The notes under the pieces were generated by a model. The model saw only the letters and a list, made by a program, of their open reading frames with translations, was not told the DNA's origin and made no database searches. From Obelidium mucronatum (lineage: Eukaryota > Chytridiomycota > Chytridiomycetes > Chytridiales > Chytriomycetaceae), in assembly GCA_025765595.1 (NCBI GenBank), contig JAIVFH010000152.1, positions 1 to 64,000 of the forward strand: 64,000 bases of DNA, given 5' to 3'. Below, in pieces: positions 1 to 13,170 of this stretch. Position 1 is the stretch's first letter. Every line of letters starts with the position of its first letter. The translations under genes were made by a program, and so were the position numbers.

Positions 1-452
1 TCTCTCGCGCGCACTTGATTATGCAGTACGACGAACGCATCTTGTCTCAATATTACAAGGATGTGAATTCATTGAAAAAGAATGGTGGCGATCCAAGTTT
101 ATTGCAGGCGCCCATTACTAGAATCGGTGTTCCAAGACCTGCGGGGAGGTTGCAAGATCACTTTGAAGATGGGAGATTGAAGAGGCATATTCATCATAGC
201 GTCTGTTACTATGTAAGTACTTCAGATGGGTGTCGATTTGTTGGGACTTTTTAATGACTTCGGGGTTTTTTTTTTCTTCTCTACAATAAGGAACTCATGA
301 TGGAGGTCGAACGAAGAAACAACCAGCTGCTCATCAAACGTGTGATAGCAACGACGGATCCTTCGTCGCCATTACATGAATTCAACCGATTCAAACTGGT
401 GAAGACGACTCAAACCAACGAGTCTGTGAAGTTGCGATCGAGACGTGCTTGA
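1..452 (+). CDS. 3' end of an unknown gene (partial)
   Basis: The frame is open from the window edge through an ATG at 21 to a GTAAGT donor at 213. A pyrimidine-rich intron ends in AG at 290, and a second exon (291-452) continues in phase to TGA at 450-452. The joined product is basic and Gln/Asn/Lys-rich, and the second exon begins with a likely helical stretch (LMMEVERRNNQLL). Because the frame stays open upstream of position 21, the true start may lie outside the window. I do not recognise a family. The phase-preserving splice and clean stop argue for a real gene rather than a chance ORF. It precedes the tandem protease genes on the same strand by about 750 bp. Confidence 0.5.
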
Positions 453-1205
453 GGATGCAATTTTTTTTTCTGATTTTGAATTGAAACATAGAGGAAGAAC
501 CAATAAAAATTTAGTCCCAAGTTAGGATATCTGAACAAACAAAATAACCAAATTTCTCTGTATACTCTTCGGGAGCGTGTCCGGAGCTGTTAATACTGAA
601 GATAGGCGATTAGCCATTCAGGACACAAAGCCAAAAAGGCGTATGAGTTCTGGAGACACCATTTTGATATTTTTGGTTAAGCACAGAAAGAGAAAAGATC
701 ACTCCTCTTATGCACTTTGATAAAGAGGGAAAGTCGAAATGAAAATTGCTGGAAAATTGCAACCTTGTCGATTTCATGGCATAACTGGTTACACTTGTTG
801 AATATATACGCACAAAAGAATCGCATGGTTTAGATTGATAGGTTTGGGGGGAATGTGAGTACTTTTGGACTTACGCCTGGAGAAGTGTTGCTTTCTTTCT
901 TTTCTGTGATTGAATTTTTTTCTTCTTTTTTTCTTGGCGTTTTGCACGCTGACGCCAAATGAGAAAAGTTTATAAGTTTGATTAAATACGAATACAAGTA
1001 TAAACAGAGAGAAAGGGCCAATAAAAGACGTAGCGAAAAGAATCCTGAGGTATTGACAACATATAACAGCTAACAGTTTCTAGCTGTCGCTGAATAGGAT
1101 TGAGCGTCTGACAAAAAATTGTTAACTTTCACCATCATGTGACCATTGCCACCCAGAAACTGTTAAAAAGGGCAAGTTTCCCAGTTCCAAAGAAATAGGA
1201 AGTCT
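453..1205. other. Intergenic region upstream of protease gene 1
   Basis: AT-rich sequence holding the 3' region of the first gene (an AATAAAAAT stretch near 502) and the promoter of the first subtilase. Short minus-strand ORFs here are low-complexity and have no supporting features. The only element I can support is the upstream motif at 1136-1171, annotated separately. Confidence 0.6.
1136..1171 (+). promoter_or_regulatory. Shared upstream element plus TATA-like box, protease gene 1
   Basis: CATGTGACCATTGCCACC at 1136-1153 is followed by TTAAAAAGG at 1163-1171, about 35 bp before the ATG. The second protease gene carries a near-identical block at 4955-4988 with similar spacing. Surrounding non-coding sequence is otherwise much less similar. 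Conservation between duplicates suggests a transcription-factor site plus core promoter; the factor is unknown. Confidence 0.55.
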
Positions 1206-4185
1206 ATGCAAATGAAGCTCACCACTATCATCAAATCCCTTATCCTTGCCGCCTGCACGGCAGCCCAGCCAGTTAGACGTGGTGCGCCAGATGGCGCCCC
1301 AAACACTATCGAGTGCACATACATAGTGAACTTCCCCTTGGGCACCGACGGACCTGCTGCCATCAAGAAGCACTTTGATGGTTTGGGAGTCACTTACTCC
1401 ACACGAACCGTTGTCAACACCAAGCTTGCCAACTTTGTGTCTTTCTCGATCCACGGCGGATGCAGTATGTGTCTTCTCAATTTTTTTCCAGTAGCTTCGT
1501 ATACCTGTTGGTTTAATTTGTTGCACGTTTCCAGATGCCAAATCGCAAGTTGGAACCATTGCTGCAGCAACCCACTACTCCACCGTTCGTGACGTACCAC
1601 GAGCTAAACCTGTGAAGATCGCCCCAGGTGAAGTCGGAACAGCTCCAGAATTGATCCACTCCATTACTGGTGTCAATGATGCCAGAAAGTACCTGAAGGT
1701 CACTGGAAAGGGAATCAACGTTGCCGTTATCGACTCTGGTGTCTATTACCTCCACCCTGCCCTCGGAGGCGGATTCGGACCGGGTTTCAAGGTTTCCAAG
1801 GGTTACGATTTTGTGGGAGACGCTTTCGGTGACAATAGTCTTTACGTCCCAGTTCCAGATGCGGACCCAATCGACAATTGTAGCGAATCCTCACACGGTA
1901 CTCACGTCGCGGGAATCGTTGCTGCTGATGCCAGAAACATCACTGTTGGTGGATTCATTCCAAGTATTCCCTTCACTGGAGTTGCACCAGAAGCCAATAT
2001 CTTTGCTTACCGTGTGTTGTGAGCTTTGGCCGCAGGCTATTTTTATTTTCCTGGTAACCATTGACTTTGCGTTTTTTCAGCGGTTGCACAGGGGGTACGG
2101 GAGTGGACATTATGGCCGCTGCAATCTACCGAGCTGCTGATGATGGTGCTCACATTATGAACCTGTCTATTGGCGGTGGACCAAACTACGCGGACGAAGA
2201 AGATAATATTGCTGCAGACATTGTTGGAAAGAATGGACACTTTGTCTTTGGATCGGCTGGGAACAACGGAGCGAATGGACCAAACCAAGTTGGTGGATCT
2301 GGTATCTCTCTCGGTAGTGTTTCTGTGGCGTCATTTGGTATGTCATGTATCTCTATAGTCTGTGGAATACACTCTGAAACGTGATTTTCAAGACAATGTT
2401 GCTGCTCCATCTTCATACTTAACTGTTGATGGAGTTCAATTCACTTATGGTACCGGAAACAATGGAAGTTTCACTGAAAATCAAGTTTTGGATATTGTCG
2501 TCAATAGTGAGTATTGGCGTCTCTTGTTTAACAGTTTTATTGTCTAGTCTTTCTGATTCGCAATCACAGACATCAACGCTGATGACCAAGATATTCAGGA
2601 TGACGGAACGGCTGCTGTTCCTACTCTCAACGCCAAAGGAAAGGCATTGTTAATTCGTTGGGGAGATAGAACAAAGGGTGGATCTGCCGTTCGTTGCGGT
2701 TACGCTTTCAGGGCCGGGGCTGTTGCATGTGTTCTATACAACAACGGTCTCGCGAATGTCAACATTGCTGGATCACCGGACGTAGCAAGCATGATTATTC
2801 CCCATGAAGCTGGTCAAGCCATTATCGCCGATATCAAGGCTGGCAAGGTGCCAAAGGTTGTTGTTTCCTTGAAGAAAATTTTTACACCAATTCCCACCGC
2901 TGCTACACTCTCGGACTTTTCTTCTCCTGGTCTCGACAACGAGCTGTACATTAAACCTGACTTGGGTGGTGTTGGTGGCCAAGTTTGGTCCACCATCTCC
3001 CCATTTGCCGCTCAAGGCCATGAATGCTACGGTTCACTGTCTGGAACCTCCATGTCAGCTCCATATGTTGCCGGTGTCGCCGCTCTTGTCTACCAAGCGC
3101 GTGGAAAGATTCCATTTGCCGAATTCAAGGGATACCTCCAGAATACTGCTTCCTTGAAGCCAATCTACGGTACCAACATGACCCACTCTCCGGCTTACCA
3201 AGGTGCCGGTCTTATTAACGCGTATGGAGCTGTCGGATCCAAAACCCTTGTCCTCCCATCTTCCATCTCTCTCAACGACACTGACAACCACCTCAAAACC
3301 GCCACCATTACCATCAGGAACAGCAACAAATTTGCTATGACTTACCACTTGAACAACAAGGAAACTGCTTCCGTCAACTACTTGCTTCCAGGCGATGATT
3401 TCACCATGGACCAAAAACGCACCAACTTCACTGACAAGACTCCAGCCACTCTGAAGTTTGATGGACAAGATGGATGGGGAAGTGAAGCATGGGACTACAA
3501 GATGGTTCGCGTTCCAGCCGGGAAGTCTGTTACTGTCACTTTCAAGGTTACTCCCCCAAAAGTTGACCCAACGTTGCACACTGTCTATGGAGGATTCGTC
3601 AAGATTGTCAACGACTACGATGATGAGGTTATCACTATTCCATATGCTGGAGTAGTTGGCTCTTTCAAGAAACGTAATATTTGGTCCCGCAAGTCTCCAT
3701 CTCTAACCGGCTGGTTAGCCAATTCTGTTGGGCTAAATATTTCTACTGCAGCGACTGGGGTTTACAACGACTTGCTTAACACGCCAATTAGTGCCAATTC
3801 TATCATTAACGCAACAGAAGGCGCACTAGTTCTTACCGTTGTTGCAACCACCTCTCGTAACGGTAGTGTCAGGGCTATTTATCAAGGAGCTGATCTTTCA
3901 GAAATTAAAAAACTGGGGTTTACTGGAGACGATGCCATTGCTTCGTTTTCTAGTGCTGGCGATACTCATATTTTATCCAACAGTGTGATACAACGTACGA
4001 CTTTTGCATCTGTTGACTGGGATATTTGGCTTGGATACGCTGCGCCTTCCGATCAGTCTGGCATCAGACAACTGCCAAGCGGGCCATACAAAATTGTTTT
4101 CAAGGCGTTGAGAGGTTTTGGACGTGCAGGCGTCGATGCTGACTATGATGTGATTTCGACCGAGACTTTTAATTTGGTGTACTAA
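1206..4185 (+). CDS. Secreted subtilisin-like serine protease (S8A) with PA domain, copy 1
   Basis: An extracellular endopeptidase by family. Five exons are supported by in-phase GT-AG joins: 1206-1464, 1535-2018, 2081-2337, 2393-2506 and 2570-4185. The N-terminus is a signal peptide (MKLTTIIKSLILAACTAAQ, using the second Met) followed by an inhibitor-like propeptide. The catalytic Asp lies in VIDSGVYYLHP, the His in SHGTHVAGI, the oxyanion Asn in GSAGNNGANGP, and the Ser in SGTSMSAPYVAG. A protease-associated (PA) insert (GYAFRAGAVACVLYNNG) sits between His and Ser, and a long beta-rich Fn3-like C-terminal region follows, as in fungal Vpr/cucumisin-type subtilases. All catalytic residues are present. 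The downstream tandem copy has the same introns. A start at 1206 or 1212 is possible; both give the same signal peptide. Confidence 0.93.
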
Positions 4186-5028
4186 TTACGGATATTCGTA
4201 ATCGAAGAATAATAAAGAAATAGCGCGCCACCATGAGGCGAGTCGCTTCTTATTGTCAATGAAAGCCTTATTCACTTAGGTCTCAACGCTTGTTTTTGAT
4301 TATTCCGTCTGACAACGGCAAGTCCACAGTGACAACAAAGGTGAGATCTGAGTCATATGCGCAATACCTGAGCCGTTTCTCTTAAGTTTTGGCTCTGGAG
4401 TTGCATTCATAATGATCTCTCGGCGTTCATGAGGCTGAGCTTAATACGGTAACTGAGCAGATGGTTTCTTTGTCTCATACTACTCTCCATATTGCGGCGC
4501 AGCGGAGCTGACAAAGAAAATGAATACTGTCAGTTGTTGGAAATGAAAAAAGACGGGTGGCGCTTTGCTGCTTGGGCTTGAAGTTTCAGTATTTCGGTCG
4601 ACTAACGCTTCTTTGTCAAACCGTTTGGCCAAGAGCACTTCAGACGGAGCGCGCCATCATTTGAATTCAACAGTTTATGGTGCTGTGTTTGATAGGGTCC
4701 GATAACCTCCGGGTGGCTCTATTGCGAATACAAGAAAATTAAATGGGCTTGAGAGCCGAATTGTCAACTCTTAGTCTGCGGCTCTGTTATACACTTTGAG
4801 ATGGTAGTAGGATGGTCAAAATCATAAATGGCTTAAAGGCCAAGATGGTGGGCTGTTGCGACGGCTGAGATCACAAAGGTCGTGCTCAGGTCGTGCTTGA
4901 ACATGTGAACCAAAAAAATTCCATGTTGCCACTTATGAAAAATTTGATTTGGACCATGTGACCATCGCCACTTGAAAGGTTTAAAAGGACATTCGAATTC
5001 CGTTCCTCTTCCTCTTCTTAGGAACTCT
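4186..5028. other. Intergenic region between the two protease genes
   Basis: Contains an AATAATAAAG polyadenylation-type signal at about 4208, then mixed sequence without a supportable gene, then the promoter of copy 2. The shared motif at 4955 has a weaker echo just upstream (CCATGTTGCCACTT near 4921), suggesting a local duplication of the putative binding site. Confidence 0.5.
4955..4988 (+). promoter_or_regulatory. Shared upstream element plus TATA-like box, protease gene 2
   Basis: CATGTGACCATCGCCACT at 4955-4972 followed by TTTAAAAGG at 4980-4988, about 41 bp before the ATG at 5029. It matches the block upstream of copy 1 with one or two substitutions and near-identical spacing. Confidence 0.55.
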
Positions 5029-8000
5029 ATGAAAATGAAGCTCACCACAATCTTCACATCCCTGGTCCTTGCCGCTTGCGCTGCAGCCCAGCCAGTTCGA
5101 CGCGGGTCTCCAGATGACGCACCAAACACCCTTGAATGCTCTTACGTGGTCAACTTCCCCTTGGGCACCGACGGACCTGCTGCCATCAAGAAGCACTTTG
5201 ATGGTTTGGGAGTCACCTACTCCACACGTACCGTTGTCAACACCAAGCTTGCCAACTTTGTGTCTTTCTCGATCCATGGCGGATGCAGTATGAGTCATCT
5301 TAAATTTTCTTCCAGCAGCTCCGTAAATGAGTTGATTTAATATGTTGCACGTTGCTAGATGTCAAATCGCAGGTCGGTACCATTGTTGGAGCGACCGAAT
5401 ACTCCACCATTCGAGAAGTCCCAAGAGCTGACCCCGTCAAGATTGCTCCGGGTGAAGTTGCTTCATCTCCAGAATTGATCCACTCCATTACTGGTGTCAA
5501 CGATGCCAGAAAGTACCTGAAGGTCACTGGAAAGGGAATCAACGTTGCCGTTATCGACTCTGGTGTCTACTACCTCCACCCTGCCCTCGGAGGCGGTTTC
5601 GGACCCGGTTTCAAGGTTTCCAAGGGTTACGATCTTGTTGGAGACGCTTATGGCGACAAGAGTCTTTACGTCCCAGTTCCAGATGCGGACCCAATGGACA
5701 ATTGTAGTGATGTCTCGCACGGTACTCACGTCGCGGGAATTATTGCTGCTGATGCCCGAAACATCACTGTTGATGGATTCATTCCAAGTATTCCCTTCAC
5801 TGGAGTTGCACCAGAAGCCAATATCTTTGCTTACCGTGTCTTGTAAGTAGTAACTGCTAACTAGCATTTTTATCTGTTTCACTCACTTTTTGGACAATGG
5901 TCAGTGGATGCAAGGGCTCGACTCAAACCGATATCATGGCTGCCGCCATCTACCGCGCTGCTGAAGATGGAGCCCACGTGATCAACTTATCAATTGGTGG
6001 TGGACCAAACTACGCAACCGAAATTGACAACATTGCGGCTGATGTCGTTGGAAAAGCTGGTCACTTTGTCTTTGGCTCAGCTGGAAACAGCGGAGCGAAT
6101 GGACCAAATCAAGTCGGTGGATCTGGTATCTCTCTCGGAAGTGTGTCTGTCGCCTCATTTGGTATATTATTCACGAAACTGATATGTGAGGTAGTCATTG
6201 ACGTTTTTCTTTTAAAATCCAGATAACGTTGCTGCCCCACTTCCATACATGACTGTTAACGATGTTAAATTTACCTACGGAACGGCGAGCAACAACGGAA
6301 AGTTCACGGAAAATCAAGTCTTGGACATTCTGGTCAATAGTTGAGTATTTGCTTTGCTTGAGAAATATTTACACTAATTCTGGGGATAGATATCGACGCT
6401 GACGACAAGGATATCCTTGATGATGGAACTGCTGCTGTTCCTACTGTTAACGCCAAAGGAAAGGCATTGTTGATTCGTTGGGGTGATACTTCAAAGGGAG
6501 GATCAGCTGCTCGTTGCGGTTACGCTTTCAGAGCCGGAGCTTCTGCCTGTATTCTCTACAACAACGGTCTCGCCAATGTCAACATTGCTGGTACTAAGGA
6601 TGTTCCGGGAATGATTATCCCCCATGATGCTGGTTTGGCTATTATCGCAGACATTAAGGCTGGCAAGGTTCCTAAGGTTGTTGTCTCCTTGAAGAAAATG
6701 CTGAGCCCAATTCCAACCGCTGCAACGCTCTCGTACTTTTCTTCTCCAGGTCTCGACAACGAGCTCTACATCAAGCCGGATTTGGGTGGTGTTGGTGGCG
6801 AAGTTTGGTCCACCATCTCCCCATATGCCTCCAAGGGACAAAGCTTGAGTGAAATTTATGGAGTTATGTCTGGAACCTCCATGTCTTCTCCATACGTTGC
6901 CGGTGTTGCCGCTCTTGTCTACCAAGCGCGTGGAAAGATTCCATTTGCCGAATTCAAGGGATACCTCCAGAATACTGCTTCCTTGAAGCCAATCTACGGT
7001 ACCAACATGACTCACTCCCCATCTTACCAAGGAGCCGGTCTTGTTAACGCTTACGGAGCTGCCGCTTCCAAGACCCTTGTCCTCCCATCTTCCATCTCTC
7101 TCAACGACACCGACAACCACCTCAAAACCGCCACCATCACCATCAAGAACAGCAACAAGTTTGCTATGATTTACCACCTGAACAACAAGGAAACTGCCTC
7201 TGTCAACTACTTACTTCCAGGCGATGACTTCACCATGAACAAGGCTTTGACCACCTTTACTGACAAGACTCCAGCCACTCTCAAGTTTGATGGACAAGAC
7301 GGATGGGGAAGCGAAGCATGGGACTATAAGATGGTTCGCGTTCCAGCCGGAAAATCGGTGACTGTCACTTTCAAGGTCACTCCCCCAAAAGTTGACCCAA
7401 CGTTGCACACTGTCTATGGAGGATATGTCAGTATTGTCAACGACTACGATGATGAAGTGATTACTATTCCATATGCCGGAGTAGTTGGTTCGTACAAGAA
7501 GCGTGGCATCTGGTCTCGCAAGTCGCCGTACCTTGTCAGCTGGTTATCAGCCACTGTTAAGCGTAACGTTTCCACTGCAGCCACAGGAGTTTACAGCGAC
7601 TGGTTCAACACCCCAATCCGTGCTAACTCTGTTGTCAACGGAACTCTTGGAGTACCAGTTCTTGCTATTGCCGCAGTCACCTCTAGGGACGGAAGTATCA
7701 CAGCCGTTTACCAAGGCACCGACCTCACGGCCCACAAGGCTCGTAATTTGACTGGAAACGACCCTATCTATTTGATTCCAGGTACTGACAGCTCTGGCGC
7801 CAAGGGAATCTCCGCTTATGAGGGAGGTGTCATTCAGCGCAAGGTTATTGGAAAGACCACTTGGGATGTTTGGGCTGGTCGCGTCATCACTGCTGATGGA
7901 CTGTACTTAACCAGGCTTCCACCTGGAGCCTACAAGATTGTGTTCAAGGCTTTGAGAGGCCATGGACGCGAAGGTGTTGCAGCCGACTATGATGTTATCT

Positions 8001-8029
8001 CTACTGAAACCTTCAACTTGGTCTTCTAA
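5029..8029 (+). CDS. Secreted subtilisin-like serine protease (S8A) with PA domain, copy 2
   Basis: Tandem paralogue of the preceding gene with the same five-exon layout: 5029-5287, 5359-5842, 5905-6161, 6223-6339 and 6390-8029. The fourth donor is a weaker GTTGAG where copy 1 has GTGAGT. Signal peptide MKLTTIFTSLVLAACAAAQ; catalytic Asp in VIDSGVYYLHP, His in SHGTHVAGI, oxyanion Asn in GSAGNSGANGP, Ser in SGTSMSSPYVAG. The propeptide, PA insert and Fn3-like C-terminus are conserved. Divergence concentrates in the last 150 or so residues, where copy 2 carries extra residues. I start at 5029 because it aligns with the copy 1 start and signal peptide, although the frame is open from 4972. Chytrids commonly expand secreted proteases, which fits this duplication. 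Confidence 0.93.
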
Positions 8030-8144
8030 GCGTTTTCTTTTCTTCGTTTTTGACACTTAATAAATAAAGCAAGTAACCGTTCTATTTACTGAGATCATTG
8101 CGACATGATTTGAATCTTGTCCGATAAACAATAAAAGCAGAAAA

Positions 8145-11100
8145 ATGCTCTCAGCCGAGGAAGACTTTCTGCGGCACCGCCTTGCGCAGCTCGACTATCG
8201 CGAGCCGTTCGACATGTCTTCAGCAGCGCTGATTCGGCGGCTGCTGGCTGATTTGGTGCAAACAACAGATTCGGCCAGGAAGTTCAAAGCGGAGGCTGAG
8301 AGGGCCAGGAGGGAAAAGGAGGGCCTTGCAGAGCAGGTATCTGTGGCGTCAGCCCACTCAATCAATGAATGAAAGTGAATAACTTGTCTGGATTGGCAGG
8401 TGGCTCCGCTGCGGGCTGAGTTGGCGAGGCTGACAGCGGAAAACAACCAAGTTCACATGGACCTCGTCAGGCTCAGCGACGACAGAGACGCAAGAGACAG
8501 GCGGACTGCGAATGCTGCTGTAAGCGCGCTTAATGACATCCTGGGTTGTGGATTTAAAACACAACACCCAAATCCAGAGAAAAGCCGCGACCGAAGCTGC
8601 AGAACTTAAGTTTATGGCTGTTCAATATTCTCAAAAATTGAGTGCAGAACAAAGGAGAAATCAGGAGGATCGCGAAAAGGCGGAGCAGAACTTCAAACTG
8701 ATGGGATTGTTTGACGAGGGCAAACACCCAACCAAGAATTCAAACGCGTCAAAAAAAGCTCAAGCTGCGACTTTGTTTGAAAGGCTGCAAAAGATTGATA
8801 TCGAGACAGGATTGGGTCCGTGTGTTTGGTCAAAACTTTGATCAACGTCCATCTGACTTGAAATTCCAGAACCATTCGCAAACCCATCGCCAGCATTCGT
8901 TCCACCGGAGCCAGTCATTATTGACGCTTTAAAAATTGCTCAAGGAAGAGTAGATCAACTGGAAAAAATTACCGTTGATCTTTCCAACCAAAATACGGAT
9001 CTTGAAAATGAAGTAATTCCAAGAAAATCCTCTTTGGTATTTCCTTCTGATCAATCGTTTTCATTTCTTTAAAGATTCAAACTTGCCGAGATCAAGTGAA
9101 AACGCGGGAACAGGAAATCATGCGTCTGGGAGCGCAGCTTGAACTTAGTCGCGCCCAACAGTTTTCAAATGTTCAAGGTGATTTTTATTTCCGTCACACG
9201 TATTTGTACTCTGCAATTCACTTGCTGATTTTAACTGCATGACAGTGCACGGAAAACCACTAGGATATATGCGCGATGAAGGTGCTCCCCTGGATCCAGC
9301 CGAATCCATCCATCAACTTCCAATCGCAAGAGCAAGAATTGAACAACTCGAATCTCAAATCGAGCACTTGCAAGCACACATTGATATGCTTGAGCAGGAA
9401 CGCGCGGGTGTCGTTGAAGAAAAGGCGGCATTCGCACAAGGATTCAAAGATGAGCGTGAATTCCTAAAGACCGAGTTGGAAGCAGAGCGAGACAAAAATG
9501 CAGCCATGTTGGCAGCTACGCGACGTCTAGAAAAGATGGTGGCAGATTTGGAGGTGATGCGAGATGGAATTGTCGCTTCTGCTGGAGGGGGTGGAGGTCG
9601 TGCTGGTTCATCAGGGAAAGGCGCAGATCGAGACGCTAATTCAAATCGGGAACTGAGTTTGAATCTTGTTAATGAAGTGAGTACAATTTTGTTATTTTTT
9701 CCGTTTGCCCTATTAAGCTCCTTTCTTTGACAAAAAGATTGATGGACTTTCTCGGCAAGTTTCCGAGCTTGAATCCATTGTAAATGAAAAGACTGCGCGA
9801 ATTTCATTTTTGGAAGAAGAGTTGAACGAAAGGAGATCAGAATCTCCGGCAAGACTCTCAATATCGGTCAGTAGTTATAACGCAATAACGGCCACAGCCA
9901 ACTTTTCCACAAAAATCATTAGGAACAACGAAGCTTGGAGGCCAAAGTGAAAGAATTGCAAGCAAACTTGAAGGATAAAGAGAGCATCAGAGTGGGATTG
10001 TCTCGTGATGTGCAAAGCCTCAGAAGACAGGTTGGAATATTTAAACAAACATAATGCTCACTTATTCATGAAATCAGCTTGAAATTGCCATTCAAAATAA
10101 TGAAAAAGCAGAGCAGTTGAGCAACGAGCTTGAGCATGTAAGAGATTAATTTTCAAGACCTTGCTGACATAATTGCGGCAGATACAACAAGAAAAAAGCG
10201 TGATTAACAAAGAGCTCCAGCTGGTACTAAGGTTCACCAATCTTGAAGTATATTTATTTCGCCAATTAAAGTTTAAATGACTTGAAGGGAACGCGACGAT
10301 ATCATAGCTGTCTTATCGAAATTCGAAGCTCAACTGACAGACACAAACGAAACCATTGAGCAACTTACGTCGGATCGCGATAATATGGCGTCTTTATACC
10401 AACAGGTATAAATGCTTTTCTTCTTTTATGCCGGCAGATTTTCCGCTGATAGTTCACTACTCTAAGGCTCAGTCGGAACTGCAAAGAATGCGCCTTCGTG
10501 CAGATGCTGCAGGAGAGAGCGCCGCTTCTAAAATTCCTCGACCTGGCTCTGTGACTCCAAAGCAAAAGTCACAAGATCAGACTCCAGTGGCGAAGCCAGC
10601 CCCTACAACAACAGACACCGATATCACTTTGCAAAAAGCCAACCTCGAGACAGCCAAGCTTCGCATTCAGCATCTGGAGGCCCGAGAAAAAGAACTAGAA
10701 GATGAAGTCATAAAGCTCCAAGGAGACCTCAAAGCCATGATCTTCAGGCAACGGGAATCCGCAGCACACGCAGGAGAGACGATTCGTCAGATTGAAAGTG
10801 AACGAGACTCTTTGAAGAGCGATCTTGAAAATCGCGCAGTGATTGTTTCTGCGCTGGAAGAAAAGTTGGAATTGATGAATGAAAAATTGAATTTCAAGGA
10901 TCAGGAAAGTCAAGACAAGGATAGAAAGATGGAGGAACTGAGGACGGGAGTTGGGATGATGGAAATGAATTTGCAGGATTCAGTTAAGACATCAACCCAT
11001 TTATTTTTTTTAATTTCTGTCATCTCGTTTCTTAACGACTCAAAAATTTAGAACATACAACTTAAAGATACACGATCGAAACTCCAAGAAGTTCAAGGGA

Positions 11101-13085
11101 AACTTGACGCGTTGCAATCTCAGCTGGCTGCATCACAGCAACAGTGCAGAGACCAAGCCGAGAAGATCAACATGCATCGAGAATTAATTTCCAAAGTCGA
11201 TCAAGATCGCGATCACTTCAGAAACGAAATTGATGATCAGGCAGAGAAAATTAGTGAGCTCAAAGGTATTTCCAAACACTTCATGCCTCTATGCGGTATA
11301 TTGACACAAACAAACAAAAAATTCATTCTTCTAGCATCATTGGCAGCTGGTCAATCAGCTCACTCGAAAGCCCAGTCCGATTTATCCCAAGCATATGAGC
11401 AACTGGAGCAAATGACCAATCAATTAGACGCTCAAGATAGAGAAGTTTCAGGTCTGCAGAATCATATTCGACTCGTGACTGCAGAGCGTGATCGGTTCTT
11501 TAATGAACAGAATGTAAGTTGCTCTTTGTATAAAATTGACTGTGTGACTCAAGCTAATTTGCTGCTATTAATTAGCGGGCCAACGAAGACTTGCGCAATT
11601 TGAGTGCTGACTTGGCTGCAATGACGAAGGAGAGTCAATTATTGAATGCTGAAATGATTGGGGTACCGAAAAAAAAACCAATCATCCCTGATCCCATCCA
11701 TCGTCTAACGAAATTGAAACACGAAAAAAAGGTAGCTCGGGAGCGAGACGCTCTTCGCTCTGACTTGACAGAATGCGAGAACCAAATACAGTACTTGGAT
11801 GGTCTTGTCCGTGACAAGGATGTCGACAAGGACCATGCCATGAACTCATACTTGAAAGTTGTTTCGGAACGCGATCGACTGGACATGCAGTTACGCTCAA
11901 GTTCAGAGGAAATTGGGAGTCTCAGGTAAAGACATGGACCAGAGGGAGTGGGGTTTCTTTTTCTGCCTCGCACATTGAAATCGTTTATTTGGTAGAATGG
12001 AAGTCATTATGCGTGATAAACGTGTGGCTCAAGTCCAAAGGGAATTGGAAGACTCGCAGTCAATGGTTGCCAAACTGAAGATTGATTTAGGCGCCTATGA
12101 AAAACAGTCCAGCAGTTTGTTTCTCACTTTATTTATTTTTATTTTGGAAGCAAATGATTTAGTTGTTCAAATCAGGTTTGACGAAAGCTCTTGCTACGGC
12201 GGAAAGGAATTGTCGGCATCTAGAGGTATTTACATTCCTTTAGATCTTTATTTCTCTGATGTATTTTCGGTTCAGACTGAAAAACAAAGGCTACTTCGGG
12301 AAGTTGGGGCTGTTCGGGATCTTGCACAAAACTTTGATCGGACCCGGGATAATGTTCAAATGGAATTGTCATCTGCCAAAATGGACGCCGAACGTCTTTC
12401 TAAAGCACTCGAGAAGGCACTTGCTGAACAGGATCATTGTATGAATGAACTAAGGAATGAGGTATACTCCTTTCCAATTCGTAAAAAAAGGCATACACCA
12501 ACCAAACAATTACACGCATTTAGAAATTAAAATACGAGCGGCTGGAAAGCTTATTGGCATCCGAGAGAACAAAGAAGATGGTACTTGAAAAGTCAGAACG
12601 TGATAATTTATTGAACCACCAAGCGTCAAGTCTATCGGCAGTTACCAGAGAACTGGCAACGGCCAATGAACAGCTAAAAGAGTCTAGAAGTACTGTTGAG
12701 AGGCTACAGAACTTGGTCCATGGTTTGGAGCAGGAATTGGAGGACTGCCGATTGAGAATACAGGCTCTTGCCGTAAGTTTGACATGACAGTGTGGATATC
12801 AGTATAAATTATAAACGCGTCATAGGAGGCTGGAGAGAAAAGGAGAAGTGGTACACCAGTAGTTGCTGGCAAGAGTCCGTCATTGACAAACCTTGAAAAG
12901 ACTCCGTCGCCTGCCACTGGCAGGATTAGCGTCGTTGAACAGCAAATCGACTCTCAATTAGAAACTGCGAAACAGATGAAGGAGCAGTTGGAGGTTTGTG
13001 TGCAAAAACATTTGCTGTTGAATTTTAACCGTTTCAATAGCGACAATTGGAAGACCTTAAAAGCCGGACGTCAACGCCCAAATAG
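8145..13085 (+). CDS. CEP135: CEP135-like centriolar coiled-coil protein, many exons
   Basis: A long, nearly continuous coiled coil assembled from many short exons. The N-terminus aligns with the CEP135/Bld10 head (LAQLDYREPFDMSSAALI, then LLADLVQTTDSARK, then LARLTAENNQVHMDLVRLSD), matching the human order of LGYRQ, SDLVHTTES and ENNELYLELMKL. Exon 3 carries AELKFMAVQYSQKL and exon 4 carries PEPVIIDALKIAQGRVDQL, again like human CEP135. Early introns are clear (8337-8399, 8520 to about 8577). At the 3' end an intron closing at 13040 joins MKEQLE to a final short exon ending in TAG at 13083-13085. CEP135 binds the cartwheel and is needed for centriole and basal-body assembly, which fits a flagellated fungus. 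Exact limits of the middle exons were not resolved individually. Confidence 0.85.
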
Positions 13086-13170
13086 ATTCACTTTGTTTAA
13101 AAGTATTGTAATAAATTATTGACTATTGATAGAAAAATATCCCGTATACTCAGTTTATTTGCTCAAGAAA

